Source: Flavobacterium cheongpyeongense
GTDB taxonomy: Bacteria; Bacteroidota; Bacteroidia; Flavobacteriales; Flavobacteriaceae
Direction of reading: 5' to 3'
Assembly (NCBI RefSeq): GCF_003202435.1
Contig: NZ_QJHK01000012.1
Span: 1-64,000, forward strand
Length of the DNA: 64,000 bases
Position 1 is the stretch's first letter. Each line of letters starts with the position of its first letter. Shown here one piece after another: positions 17,204 to 25,799 of this stretch. The position numbers were made by a program, and so were the translations under genes. Under the pieces are notes generated by a model. That model ran no database searches and was not told where the DNA came from. It saw nothing but the letters and a program-made list of their open reading frames with translations.

Positions 17204-18760
17204 ATGTCAATCTATAAAAAAATAGCAATCAGTATCATTTCAGTCTTTATGTTTGTCATTTTAATCAATATTGGCTTCAATTATTGGATTAAAAAACAAT
17301 TGCCGGTCATTATCCATAAGAAAAACGACACTGCTTACAACATCAATTATGAAAAAATTGAAGTTTCTCTTTTTTCAGGGAATATTTATGTCCAAACCTT
17401 ATTAGTAAGTCCAAAAAAACAGCCAAAGGACAGCAAAAATGGTCTTTTCTCTAAAATAGAATCCATAACAGTAAAACATTTTAATATTTTGGATCTGGTT
17501 TTTCGTGATGTAATTCAGGCGAAAAGTATTATTATCAATAAACCCCGTGTTATTTTATACAAAAAAGGAGAAAAACTTTTGAATAACAGTAAAAGTATTA
17601 ATAGTGAAATTGTAGATCCTTTCCGAAAAATAATAGCCGTTTCGAATATTTATCTAAATGACGGTACAATTGATGTTGTTTCTTTAGATTCTCAAAAAAC
17701 AATTTTCAGCGTTAAAAAAATCATCTTTAAACTAGAAGGGATTTTAATAACCTATGCAACCTTAAACGAAAAAATTCCGCTTCATTATAAAAATTATGCT
17801 CTGGTCATGAATAATTTATTCTACAGACCAAGTGCTTTTTATCATATTACTATTGGAAAAATCCGTACTGAAAAAAACTTTTTAAAAATTAACAATTTCT
17901 CTCATCTCCCACAATTTAAACGACCTGATTTTGTTAAGCGTTTAGACAAGGAAAAGGATATTTATACCCTGAAATTTGATTCAGCCCTAGTGGCGAAAAT
18001 GAACTGGGGATTTAAAAACGACCGTTTTTTCTTCAAGGCAAATTCGGTCGTAATACATCATTTTGACGCTAACATTTATCGGGGTAAAATGCCAAAAAAC
18101 GATTTAAGCAAAAAATATCTTTATAATCATTTATTACGAAACATGAAGTTTACGCTTCAAACTGACACTTTACAGGTTTTAAACTCAAAATTGGTTTATG
18201 AAGAAGAAATCGATTTTTCTAAAGGTCCAGGAATTTTAAATTTTGATAAACTTAACTTACAGGCTACAAACCTTCAAAGTGGTTTTGGCCTAAAAAAAAC
18301 AAATGATATTAAGATAAAAGTGAATTGTATTTTCATGAAATCTTCGCCACTAAATGTCGACTGGAGTTTTAATGTTTTGAATAAAAAAGACAGTTTTCAT
18401 ATTCAGGGCTTTATTACCAATTTTGATGTTGCGGCAATGGGAAGATTCAGTAAGCCTTACCTGAATGCTTCCTTTACAGGAGTATTTAATAACTATCGTT
18501 TTAATTTTTATGGGAATGATGATACCGCAAAAGGCAATGCATCGCTGAATTATGATGATCTAAAAGTAACGCTTTATAAAAAGAAAAATCCTGAAAAAGA
18601 AGCCAAACTAAAAAGCGCTATCGTTAATCTTATTGTCAAAAATGATTCGAAAGACAAAACTAAAACCGCCAATGTTGCACTAAAACGGATTCAGGAAAAA
18701 TCATTTTATAATTTTTTATGGAGATGCATCGCTGAATCCCTAAAGAAGATATTGATTTAG
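17204..18760 (+). CDS. AsmA/DUF748-like membrane-anchored protein
   Basis: A 518-residue protein with one N-terminal membrane helix (about 8-27) and a long periplasmic region rich in beta strands. The segment after the helix, YNINYEKIEVSLFSGNIYVQTLLVSPKK, resembles the opening repeat of AsmA/DUF748 proteins, which form elongated bridges or modulate envelope assembly. The homology is by pattern only. The next gene starts 79 bases downstream in the same direction, so the two may share a transcript. Confidence 0.6.
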   Translation: MSIYKKIAISIISVFMFVILINIGFNYWIKKQLPVIIHKKNDTAYNINYEKIEVSLFSGNIYVQTLLVSPKKQPKDSKNGLFSKIESITVKHFNILDLVFRDVIQAKSIIINKPRVILYKKGEKLLNNSKSINSEIVDPFRKIIAVSNIYLNDGTIDVVSLDSQKTIFSVKKIIFKLEGILITYATLNEKIPLHYKNYALVMNNLFYRPSAFYHITIGKIRTEKNFLKINNFSHLPQFKRPDFVKRLDKEKDIYTLKFDSALVAKMNWGFKNDRFFFKANSVVIHHFDANIYRGKMPKNDLSKKYLYNHLLRNMKFTLQTDTLQVLNSKLVYEEEIDFSKGPGILNFDKLNLQATNLQSGFGLKKTNDIKIKVNCIFMKSSPLNVDWSFNVLNKKDSFHIQGFITNFDVAAMGRFSKPYLNASFTGVFNNYRFNFYGNDDTAKGNASLNYDDLKVTLYKKKNPEKEAKLKSAIVNLIVKNDSKDKTKTANVALKRIQEKSFYNFLWRCIAESLKKILI

Positions 18761-18839
18761 ACAAATGCAATTCCTGACAATTATCAGGTTTTTAAATAAA
18801 ATATTTCTTTTCATTTGTCTTTATTTTAATTCAAGACAA

Positions 18840-20633
18840 ATGAAAAAAACACCTTTACATACTTTCCATATTCCGGTTATGGGACTCGCATATACTATTG
18901 ACAGTCCAATTCGGGTGGCACAATATGGCATTTCCTCTGTAATTTCGATTGCTGATGACGATTTAATTGAGAAGATGCGTAATTTTTACAGTACTAAATT
19001 CAATATTCCATATGAAGAAATAACGCAAAAGTTACATGATTATCGCGCCGAAAGAATTACATCTTACCTGAATTTAGTTGATAAAATTGTAAAGCAAAAA
19101 TTTGAAAATTTTAAAGCCGAAATAGCCGAAAGCAGAACAGCATTGGATAATTTTATATCAATGCTTCCCAATACGTCTGACATCAAAAAAGGTTTTCAGA
19201 ATTTGCTTGAAGACGGAATTTCATTCAGAGATAACATTCAAAACTATATTGAATCACATCTTTTCCCCGGAGAAATAGACGTAAACATCATGACCAAACT
19301 TGACAAAGATAATTTCGTCAAAAATAAACAACTTCCTGTTGAATTCAATGATGCTCATGCGGCTTTAAGAGGTTTTGCAAACAGCAATCTTGAATCTTCT
19401 GTTGTTCTTTCGGCCGGAATGAATCCCAGGTTATACAGTTATTTTGAAAATTTCAGTGATTTTTTTCCTGATGAAAACAATCGGCTACGAAAAAAAATCA
19501 CTTTAAAGGTCAGTGATTTTCGATCAGCAATGATTCAGGGGAATTTTTTAGCTAAAAAGGGACTTTGGGTATCCGAATACAGAATTGAATCCGGATTGAA
19601 CTGCGGTGGTCATGCCTTTGCTACCGACGGGTTTTTAATAGGTACTATTCTGGAAGAATTCAAACAAAAAAAAGGACAATTAATTCAGTCAGCCTATGAC
19701 TTAATGGTAAAAGCACTACAACAAAAAAACATGCATTTTCCTGAAAAACCTTTAGCCATTAAAATTACAGTTCAGGGTGGTGTCGGAACTTCAGAAGAAC
19801 ATGAGTTTTTATTAGACGAATATAAAGTTGATTCCGTGGGATGGGGTTCGCCTTTTTTATTGGTACCGGAAGCTACTTCTGTCGACATAGTGACCCGAAA
19901 TTTATTGATAAATGCTAAAGAAGATGATTTTTATCTGAGTAATATTTCACCCTTGGGGGTTCCTTTTAATACTTTAAAAGGAACAAGCAATGAATTTTTC
20001 AGGCAGAAACGTATTCAGGAAAACAAAGCCGGAAGTTCATGTCCCAAGAAGTTTTTAGCACTAAGCAAGGAATACGATTCACAGGGAATTTGTACAGCAG
20101 CTAAAAAATATCAGGATATAAAGCTGGAAGAATTAGAAAACAGGAAAGATAGCATATCCATTCAGGAATTTGAAAAAAGTAAAATCAAAATCACCGAAAA
20201 GTCCTGTTTGTGTGTTGGTTTGGCAAATGCTGCTTATTTAGAAAATGATATCCAAATAAAAGGACAGGCACAGGGTGTTGTAATTTGTCCAGGACCTAAT
20301 ATGGCTTATTTTGATCAGGAAGTTCCACTCAAGGATATGTTACAGCACATTTATGGAAATAAATCTATTTTGAGAAATGCTACCCGTCCTAATATCTTTA
20401 TCAAAGAATTGAAAATGTATATTGATTATTTTAGAAATGAAATTGAAAATATTACTGAAGAAATGACTGTTTCACAGCTTAAAAAATGGAATACTTTTAA
20501 AAGTAATCTTTTTGACGGAATAGCTTATTATCAAAACTTACTGGACTCAACATTTTATTTTAAAAACGAAAAAAGCCTAATAAAAAACGAACTTGAATTG
20601 TATAAAACAGCATTGACTCAGATTAAAATCTAA
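18840..20633 (+). CDS. Conserved unknown protein, possible TIM-barrel Fe-S or flavin enzyme
   Basis: I chose the ATG at 18840 (597 residues); an in-frame ATG at 18765 would add 25 residues that look like non-coding sequence. The start MKKTPLHTFHIPVMGLAYTI is followed by IDSPIRVAQYGISSVISIADD, and a later strand reads TVQGGVGTSEEHEFLLDEYKVDSVGWGSPF, which looks like the final phosphate-binding strands of a TIM barrel of the nitronate-monooxygenase or glutamate-synthase kind. Several conserved-looking cysteines follow (GLNCGGHAF, GSSCPKKF, GICTA, KSCLCVG, VICPGPN). No signal peptide. The function is unknown; a metal or flavin cofactor is inference. Confidence 0.6.
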   Translation: MKKTPLHTFHIPVMGLAYTIDSPIRVAQYGISSVISIADDDLIEKMRNFYSTKFNIPYEEITQKLHDYRAERITSYLNLVDKIVKQKFENFKAEIAESRTALDNFISMLPNTSDIKKGFQNLLEDGISFRDNIQNYIESHLFPGEIDVNIMTKLDKDNFVKNKQLPVEFNDAHAALRGFANSNLESSVVLSAGMNPRLYSYFENFSDFFPDENNRLRKKITLKVSDFRSAMIQGNFLAKKGLWVSEYRIESGLNCGGHAFATDGFLIGTILEEFKQKKGQLIQSAYDLMVKALQQKNMHFPEKPLAIKITVQGGVGTSEEHEFLLDEYKVDSVGWGSPFLLVPEATSVDIVTRNLLINAKEDDFYLSNISPLGVPFNTLKGTSNEFFRQKRIQENKAGSSCPKKFLALSKEYDSQGICTAAKKYQDIKLEELENRKDSISIQEFEKSKIKITEKSCLCVGLANAAYLENDIQIKGQAQGVVICPGPNMAYFDQEVPLKDMLQHIYGNKSILRNATRPNIFIKELKMYIDYFRNEIENITEEMTVSQLKKWNTFKSNLFDGIAYYQNLLDSTFYFKNEKSLIKNELELYKTALTQIKI

Positions 20634-20652
20634 TCCTAAAAATGCTAAACTT

Positions 20653-20688
20653 AAAGCCCCGGACTCACAATTTGAATCCGGGGCTTTT
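20653..20688. terminator. Strong GC-rich bidirectional terminator
   Basis: AAAGCCCCGGA (20653-20663) pairs perfectly with TCCGGGGCTTT (20677-20687), then T. It separates the 597-residue protein gene from the convergent glycine-zipper lipoprotein gene. Confidence 0.85.
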
Positions 20689-20701
20689 GTATTATTTAAG
20701 A

Positions 20702-21136
20702 TTATTCCTTTTTCTTTTTCTCACTGTCAATAATAGCTCCCGTACCCGTTCCTATGGCTGCTCCCGCCAAACCTCCAATAATAGCACCCTCACCTTTTTT
20801 CTTGCTGACTACTGCGCCTGTTATAGCACCAACACCAGCTCCAATTACAGCACCTTTGGCAGTAGTACTCCAGTCTTTCTTTTTAGCAGTGGCTACGGTA
20901 GTTGTTCCATCTTGCTGTACTAAAACCACTTTTTGAGCTTTTTCTTTTTGAGCTTCCGATTTTGTTTTTTCTTCTTCCAGATTAGCCGTCTCGGTTTTCA
21001 TTGAATCAATGAATCTTTGCTTCTTTATTTCAATTTTCATCGAATCGATACTGGCTTGTTTTGCTTTATCTATGGCTTCTTTATCTTGATTTTGACAAGA
21101 AACTAAAAATATTGCTGCTAATAATAAGCCTTTCAT
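20702..21136 (-). CDS. Glycine-zipper lipoprotein
   Basis: The ATG at 21136 was chosen because it gives a lipoprotein signal (MKGLLLAAIFLVSC, Cys14); an upstream ATG at 21160 adds residues outside the signal. The 144-residue product has a charged coiled-coil-like stretch (about 20-75, KEAIDKAKQASIDSMKIEIKK) and a C-terminal glycine zipper (GAVIGAGVGAITGAVVSKKKGEGAIIGGLAGAAIG, about 98-132) of the kind that inserts in or oligomerises on membranes. It is likely anchored to a membrane facing the periplasm. The specific function is unknown. Confidence 0.75.
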   Translation of the reverse strand: MKGLLLAAIFLVSCQNQDKEAIDKAKQASIDSMKIEIKKQRFIDSMKTETANLEEEKTKSEAQKEKAQKVVLVQQDGTTTVATAKKKDWSTTAKGAVIGAGVGAITGAVVSKKKGEGAIIGGLAGAAIGTGTGAIIDSEKKKKE

Positions 21137-21252
21137 GATGGTAATTTTTAAATTGTACACTACAAATTACAGAATATCCTGAGAGCATATTATTACAACA
21201 TTTTTCTAAAAGTTTATAAAATTAAAAGTTAGGCACTTTATATGAAAAATAC

Positions 21253-22527
21253 TTACTTCCCTAAAATTCCTTTTTTAAGTATTTGACCAAAATCATACAT
21301 ATCTTCAAAAGAACAATACAAAGGAACTGGTGCCAGACGAATCACATTTGGCTCACGCCAGTCTGTAATCACTCCGTTTTTCATTAAATAATCAAATAGG
21401 TTTCTTCCTTCTCCGTGTAAAAAAACAGATAGCTGACATGCTCTTTCTGCAGGATTTGAAGGTGTAATAATTTCGAAAGTACTATCTACCTCCTTATCAA
21501 TTTCATGAAGAATAAATTCCAGGTACGATGTAATCTGATCCCGTTTTGCAATTAAAGCATCCATTCCAACTTCGGCAAACATTTCTACAGAAGCTAAATA
21601 AGGAGCCAATGAAAGTACCGGTAAATTACTAATCTGCCAGCCTCCTGCACCTTTTACAGGATCGAAATCAGGCTCCATTTTAAAACGACGCTCTTTATTG
21701 TGTCCCCACCATCCTGCAAATCTTGGCAAATCAGCATTATGATGTTTTTCGTGAACAAAACAACCGGAAGCATTTCCCGGTCCTGAATTCATGTATTTAT
21801 AACTGCACCAGGCAGCAAAATCTACATTCCAGTCATGAAGTTCTAATTTAATATTTCCGGCTGCGTGTGCCAAATCCCAGCCTACTTTTGCACCAGCCTT
21901 ATGTCCGGCTGCTGTAATAGTTTTAATATCAAAAACCTGTCCTGTATAATAATTTACGCCTCCAATTAAAACTAATGCCAGTTCCTCCCCCACTTCTTCG
22001 ATTTTTGCCAGTACATCTTCAAGACGAATATTGTGTTCCCCTTCTCTGCGTTTAATCTCTACGATTGCATCTTCCGGTTTATACCCGTGAAAATCTACCT
22101 GACTCTGAAACATATACTGATCGGATGGAAATGCTTTTTCCTCACAGATAATTTTATACCGTGTTTGTGTTGGCTGATAAAAAGATACCATCAGTAAGTG
22201 AAGGTTTACGGTCAAAGTATTCATAACCGTTATTTCTGAAGGCAGTGCGCCAACAATTTTACTCAAAGGTTCGGGAAACCGCTCCTGATAATCCCACCAT
22301 GGTTTTTCAGCATAAAAATGACCTTCTACTGCAAGACCTGCCCAGTCATTCATTATTTCATCAATATAGGATTTGGTTCTTTTTGGCTGTAATCCTAAAG
22401 AGTTTCCTGTAAAATAAATAACACGCTTGCCATTTACTTTAGGAAAAATAAATTGATCCTGATAGTGATTTAAAAGATCTTGTGAATCGAGTTGTTTTGC
22501 GAATTCGCGTGTATTTTGAAAAGTCAT
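21253..22527 (-). CDS. kynU: Kynureninase
   Basis: A 424-residue PLP enzyme that cleaves 3-hydroxykynurenine to 3-hydroxyanthranilate and alanine. GWDLAHAAGN (216-225) holds the PLP-interacting Asp218, and CSYKYMNSGPG (241-251) carries the PLP-lysine Lys244; FTGNSLGLQPK (39-49) and GWWGHN (about 276) are also diagnostic. It is monocistronic here, with kmo 7.6 kb away in the same orientation. Together they supply two consecutive steps of tryptophan-derived NAD synthesis; the other pathway genes are not in the window. Confidence 0.95.
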   Translation of the reverse strand: MTFQNTREFAKQLDSQDLLNHYQDQFIFPKVNGKRVIYFTGNSLGLQPKRTKSYIDEIMNDWAGLAVEGHFYAEKPWWDYQERFPEPLSKIVGALPSEITVMNTLTVNLHLLMVSFYQPTQTRYKIICEEKAFPSDQYMFQSQVDFHGYKPEDAIVEIKRREGEHNIRLEDVLAKIEEVGEELALVLIGGVNYYTGQVFDIKTITAAGHKAGAKVGWDLAHAAGNIKLELHDWNVDFAAWCSYKYMNSGPGNASGCFVHEKHHNADLPRFAGWWGHNKERRFKMEPDFDPVKGAGGWQISNLPVLSLAPYLASVEMFAEVGMDALIAKRDQITSYLEFILHEIDKEVDSTFEIITPSNPAERACQLSVFLHGEGRNLFDYLMKNGVITDWREPNVIRLAPVPLYCSFEDMYDFGQILKKGILGK

Positions 22528-22582
22528 TGTTTTTGTTTTGAATGCTAAAATAACAAATTTTGTTTGGTTTGTTTGAATTTTC

Positions 22583-22640
22583 AGGTTTCAAGTTTAAAGT
22601 TGCCTTCTAACGTGAAACCTCGAACATGAAACATGAAACC
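22583..22640. repeat. Degenerate short-word repeat (GAAACCT / GTTTCA words)
   Basis: The gap upstream of kynU contains words such as AGGTTTCAAGTTT, GTGAAACCTCG, CATGAAACATGAAACC in loose tandem. Similar non-coding runs occur at 2452-2487, 32283-32350 and 40332-40415, always between genes. No protein or hairpin explains them. Confidence 0.45.
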
Positions 22641-22653
22641 ATTAAAACCAGAA

Positions 22654-22684
22654 AACCCGACAGTTTCTAAAAAACTATCGGGTT
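22654..22684 (-). terminator. queA terminator
   Basis: AACCCGACAGTTT (22654-22666) pairs with AAACTATCGGGTT (22672-22684), one G-U-type exception. On the minus strand it lies 23 bases after the queA stop and is followed by TTTTC. Confidence 0.75.
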
Positions 22685-22707
22685 CATATATTGAAAATTA
22701 ATTCCGA

Positions 22708-23757
22708 TTAAAGAATTAACATGGCATCTCCGTAAGAGTAAAACTTGTATCCTTCTTTGATTGCTTCATCATATGCTTTTTTCATTAAATCATGTCCACA
22801 AAAAGCTGAAATCATCATTAATAATGTTGATTTTGGGGTATGGAAGTTTGTAATCATGCAATTTGCAATGCTAAAATCATGAGGAGGAAAAATAAATTTA
22901 TTTGTCCATCCTTCATATGGATTTAAAGTACTTTGTGAAGACACAGAACTTTCGATAGCACGCATTGAAGTAGTCCCAACAGCACAAATACGTTTTTTCT
23001 TTCCTTTTGCTTCATTCACAATATCACAGGCTTCCTGTTTAATGATCAACTCCTCAGAATCCATTTTGTGTTTTGATAAATCTTCAACCTCAACTGGGTT
23101 AAAAGTACCAAGACCAACGTGAAGTGTTACTTCTGCAAAATTTACACCTTTTATTTCCAGTTTTTTCAAAAGATGTTTTGAGAAATGTAAACCAGCAGTT
23201 GGTGCTGCTACAGCTCCTTCTTCTTTTGCGTAAATAGTCTGGTATCTTTCTGCATCTTCAGCAGTAACCTCTCTGTTGATGTATTTCGGAATTGGAGTTT
23301 CTCCCAATTCTGTCAGTTTATTTCTGAATTCTTCATAAGAACCGTCATATAAAAAACGTAAGGTTCTTCCACGAGAAGTTGTGTTATCAATTACCTCAGC
23401 AACTAATGAATCATCATCACCAAAATAAAGTTTGTTACCAATTCTGATTTTACGTGCCGGATCAACCAAAACATCCCAAAGACGTTGCTCAGAATTTAAT
23501 TCTCTCAATAAGAAAACTTCAATTCTTGCGCCTGTTTTTTCTTTGTTTCCATACAAACGGGCAGGAAAAACTTTTGTATTGTTAAGTATCAAAACGTCTC
23601 CGTCATCAAAATAATTGATAACATCCTTAAACATTTTATGTTCTATTGTTTGTTTTTTTCGGTCGATTACCATTAAACGAGACTCATCTCTGTTTTCTGC
23701 TGGAAATTCTGCTAAAAGTTCTTTCGGTAAATTGAAATTGAAGTGTGATAATTTCAT
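22708..23757 (-). CDS. queA: tRNA preQ1(34) S-adenosylmethionine ribosyltransferase-isomerase QueA
   Basis: A 349-residue enzyme that moves the ribosyl part of SAM to preQ1 at tRNA position 34 to make epoxyqueuosine. The start [33 protein letters not shown], the segment [14 protein letters not shown] (about 185-198), [12 protein letters not shown] and [19 protein letters not shown] near the C-terminus are unmistakable. The gene is headed by a strong consensus promoter and closed by a terminator, so it is its own unit although aroA lies directly upstream in the same direction. Confidence 0.96.
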   Translation of the reverse strand: MKLSHFNFNLPKELLAEFPAENRDESRLMVIDRKKQTIEHKMFKDVINYFDDGDVLILNNTKVFPARLYGNKEKTGARIEVFLLRELNSEQRLWDVLVDPARKIRIGNKLYFGDDDSLVAEVIDNTTSRGRTLRFLYDGSYEEFRNKLTELGETPIPKYINREVTAEDAERYQTIYAKEEGAVAAPTAGLHFSKHLLKKLEIKGVNFAEVTLHVGLGTFNPVEVEDLSKHKMDSEELIIKQEACDIVNEAKGKKKRICAVGTTSMRAIESSVSSQSTLNPYEGWTNKFIFPPHDFSIANCMITNFHTPKSTLLMMISAFCGHDLMKKAYDEAIKEGYKFYSYGDAMLIL

Positions 23758-23821
23758 ATTGGAATATAAGATTTTAAAATATCTATTTTAGATTTATGTA
23801 TCTAAAAATTTAAATCGCCTG

Positions 23822-23853
23822 CAAATATACGATTGTGAGATAGGCGTTGTCAA
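23822..23853 (-). promoter_or_regulatory. queA promoter
   Basis: On the minus strand TTG (23851-23853, in the context TTGACA), a 21-bp spacer and a perfect TATATTTG (23822-23829) match the Flavobacterium consensus, 65 bases before the queA start codon. Confidence 0.75.
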
Positions 23854-23926
23854 GTGTTTTACTGTTTATTTTCAAAAGTCGTTGATTTAGTGATGTTTCA
23901 GCTACATCGAAAACGTTTTTTTCTAC

Positions 23927-24101
23927 CATATAAGTTATATAAGTTCATTTAATTTGAATTCTTGAATATTACTGCGTGCTTTTTGTTTGCCTAAAGCCGA
24001 AAAACCAATCATAAAAAAACCTCCTGTTGAAACTGGAGGCAATTTATTTTAAAGTTCAACATTTAGAGATTCAGCTTAAATGAACTTATATAACTTATAT
24101 G
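23927..24101. repeat. Paired 26-bp inverted repeat flanking the aroA terminator
   Basis: The arm at 23927-23952 (CATATAAGTTATATAAGTT...) is the exact reverse complement of the arm at 24076-24101 (...AACTTATATAACTTATATG). The 123-bp spacer contains the aroA terminator. A third copy of the unit at 36963-36988 matches at 23 of 26 positions, so this is a dispersed family and not just local symmetry. Confidence 0.8.
24013..24040 (-). terminator. aroA terminator
   Basis: CCTCCTGTT pairs with AACTGGAGG with one T-T mismatch, around GA; on the minus strand the stem is followed by seven T. It lies about 72 bases after the aroA stop codon, inside the inverted repeat 23927-24101. Confidence 0.75.
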
Positions 24102-24112
24102 TTTCAAAAACT

Positions 24113-25336
24113 TTACAGTTCTGATATTTTAAAATTTAATTCTTTTAAATCATTCCAAAAATCCGGATATGATTTTGAAACTACCTCGGCATTTTCGATA
24201 ATAATTGGCACTTTTAATGCTAAAGGAGCAAATGCCATCGCCATACGGTGATCATTATAAGTTGCAATTTTCACATTTTGATTAATTGTATCAGAAAGAT
24301 CTAAAGTCAGACTATCATTGGTTACCGAAATATTGGCTCCTAATTTTGTAAGCTCTATTCTAAGAGCCTCAAGTCTGTCTGTTTCTTTGATTTTTAAAGT
24401 GTGTAGTCCTGTTAAATGACAGCCAATTCCTAAACCTAAACAGGTTACCACAATAGTTTGTGCAATATCAGGAGTGTTATTCAGATCAAAATTTACGGTT
24501 TCTAATTTAAAATCTGGCTGTTTTACCAAAGTCATTCTATTTCCCTCGAAAGCAGTTTTAACACCCATTTTTTCATAAATAGAAACCAATGCAGAATCTC
24601 CCTGCAAACTATTTTCTTTATAACTGCTCAAAGTTATAGATGCTGTATCAGCCAAAGCAACCAGGCTAAAGAAATAGGAAGCAGAACTCCAGTCAGATTC
24701 TACTACCATTGCTTTGGAAACAACAGTTTCTTTTGGGTAAACTTTAATTACATTTCCTTCAAAACTGGTTTGAATATCCAGATCATTCAGTAAAGCCAAA
24801 GTCATTTTGATATAAGGAACCGAGGTAATTTCTCCTTCTAATGTAAGTTCTAAACCATTTTCTAATTTTGAAGCCACTAATAAAAGTGCCGAAATATACT
24901 GACTGCTTACATTTGCTGCCAAAGTTACTTTTGAAGCGGTCACTTTTTTTCCTTTGATTCTGATTGGCGGATATCCTTCTTCTTTTTCATAAGATATTTC
25001 AACTCCCAACTGTGCCAAAGCTTCCACGAGAATTTTAATGGGGCGTTCCTGCATTCTGCCTGAACCTGTCATCACTACTTCGCTCCCTTCGTTAACAGCA
25101 AAATATGCTGTTAAGAATCTCATTGCTGTTCCGGCGTGATGAATATCTACAATCCTGTCACTACCTACAAGGGCTTTTTGCATTACCTCGCTGTCATCAG
25201 AATTAGAAGTATTGGCAAGTGTTATATTTGGAAACAGCGCCTTTAACAATAATAAACGATTGGTTTCGCTTTTTGATCCTGTAACTGCAATTTGACCTTG
25301 TAAATTTTTATGATTGGTTTGAAGTAATAAATTCAT
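24113..25336 (-). CDS. aroA: 3-phosphoshikimate 1-carboxyvinyltransferase (EPSP synthase)
   Basis: A 407-residue enzyme joining shikimate-3-phosphate and PEP in the shikimate pathway. GSKSETNRLLLL (20-31) and GTAMRFLTAYFA (64-75) contribute phosphate and PEP binding, and KETDRLEALRIEL with NDHRMAMAFAPLA near residues 360-372 completes the site. It is the last gene of a run rsgA, dtd, three DUF3857 genes, mazG-like, aroA, all on the minus strand, with a 134-bp gap before it. It supplies chorismate to the phe/tyr genes 15 kb upstream. Confidence 0.94.
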   Translation of the reverse strand: MNLLLQTNHKNLQGQIAVTGSKSETNRLLLLKALFPNITLANTSNSDDSEVMQKALVGSDRIVDIHHAGTAMRFLTAYFAVNEGSEVVMTGSGRMQERPIKILVEALAQLGVEISYEKEEGYPPIRIKGKKVTASKVTLAANVSSQYISALLLVASKLENGLELTLEGEITSVPYIKMTLALLNDLDIQTSFEGNVIKVYPKETVVSKAMVVESDWSSASYFFSLVALADTASITLSSYKENSLQGDSALVSIYEKMGVKTAFEGNRMTLVKQPDFKLETVNFDLNNTPDIAQTIVVTCLGLGIGCHLTGLHTLKIKETDRLEALRIELTKLGANISVTNDSLTLDLSDTINQNVKIATYNDHRMAMAFAPLALKVPIIIENAEVVSKSYPDFWNDLKELNFKISEL

Positions 25337-25354
25337 TTTTTTAATTGTAAGTTG

Positions 25355-25455
25355 TAAATTATGAATTAGGAATGATTAGAACCGTAATTCAGGCTCGCAA
25401 TTTACCACTCCCTGTTCATAATTCAAAATTCAAAACTCATAATTCAAAACTTATG
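25355..25455. repeat. Degenerate AATTCAAAA/AATTCATAA word repeat
   Basis: The aroA-mazG gap contains words such as TAAATTATGAATTAGGAAT, TTCATAATTCAAAATTC and AAAACTCATAATTCAAAAC in loose tandem. No gene or terminator is seen in it. Confidence 0.4.
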
Positions 25456-25470
25456 AGTGATATTTCACAA

Positions 25471-25797
25471 TTATTTTAATTTATCGTTGTTTTTATGGCG
25501 ATCCTTATCGCGAACCGACTTTAAATCCATTTTTTTGTCAAAAGCAGCCTGCAAATCAATACCGGTTTGATTGGCTAAACATAAAACCACAAAGACAACA
25601 TCAGCCAGTTCTTCGCCTAAATCTTTATTTTTATCACTTTCTTTTTCGGATTGTTCCCCGTATCTGCGGGCAATTATCCGGGCAACTTCACCTACTTCTT
25701 CTGTAAGCTGAGCCATATTGGTTAATTCATTAAAGTAGCGGACACCGTGTTCCTTTATCCAGGTGTCTACGTCAAGCTGGGCATTTTTTAAATCCAT
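25471..25797 (-). CDS. MazG-type nucleotide pyrophosphohydrolase
   Basis: A 108-residue all-helical NTP pyrophosphohydrolase. The EExxE...ExxD metal site is visible: NMAQLTEEVGEVARIIARRYGEQ (27-49) and DLGEELADVVFVVLCLANQTGIDL (about 61-84). It would cleave noncanonical or excess nucleoside triphosphates to monophosphates. It starts 2 bases after the DUF3857 gene stop, so it is translationally coupled to it. The length suits the single-domain members of the family. Confidence 0.88.
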   Translation of the reverse strand: MDLKNAQLDVDTWIKEHGVRYFNELTNMAQLTEEVGEVARIIARRYGEQSEKESDKNKDLGEELADVVFVVLCLANQTGIDLQAAFDKKMDLKSVRDKDRHKNNDKLK

Positions 25798-25799
25798 TG

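Noticed and set aside
18765..18839. Upstream start for the 597-residue protein
   Set aside because: The added residues are intergenic in composition; MKKTPLH at 18840 fits better.
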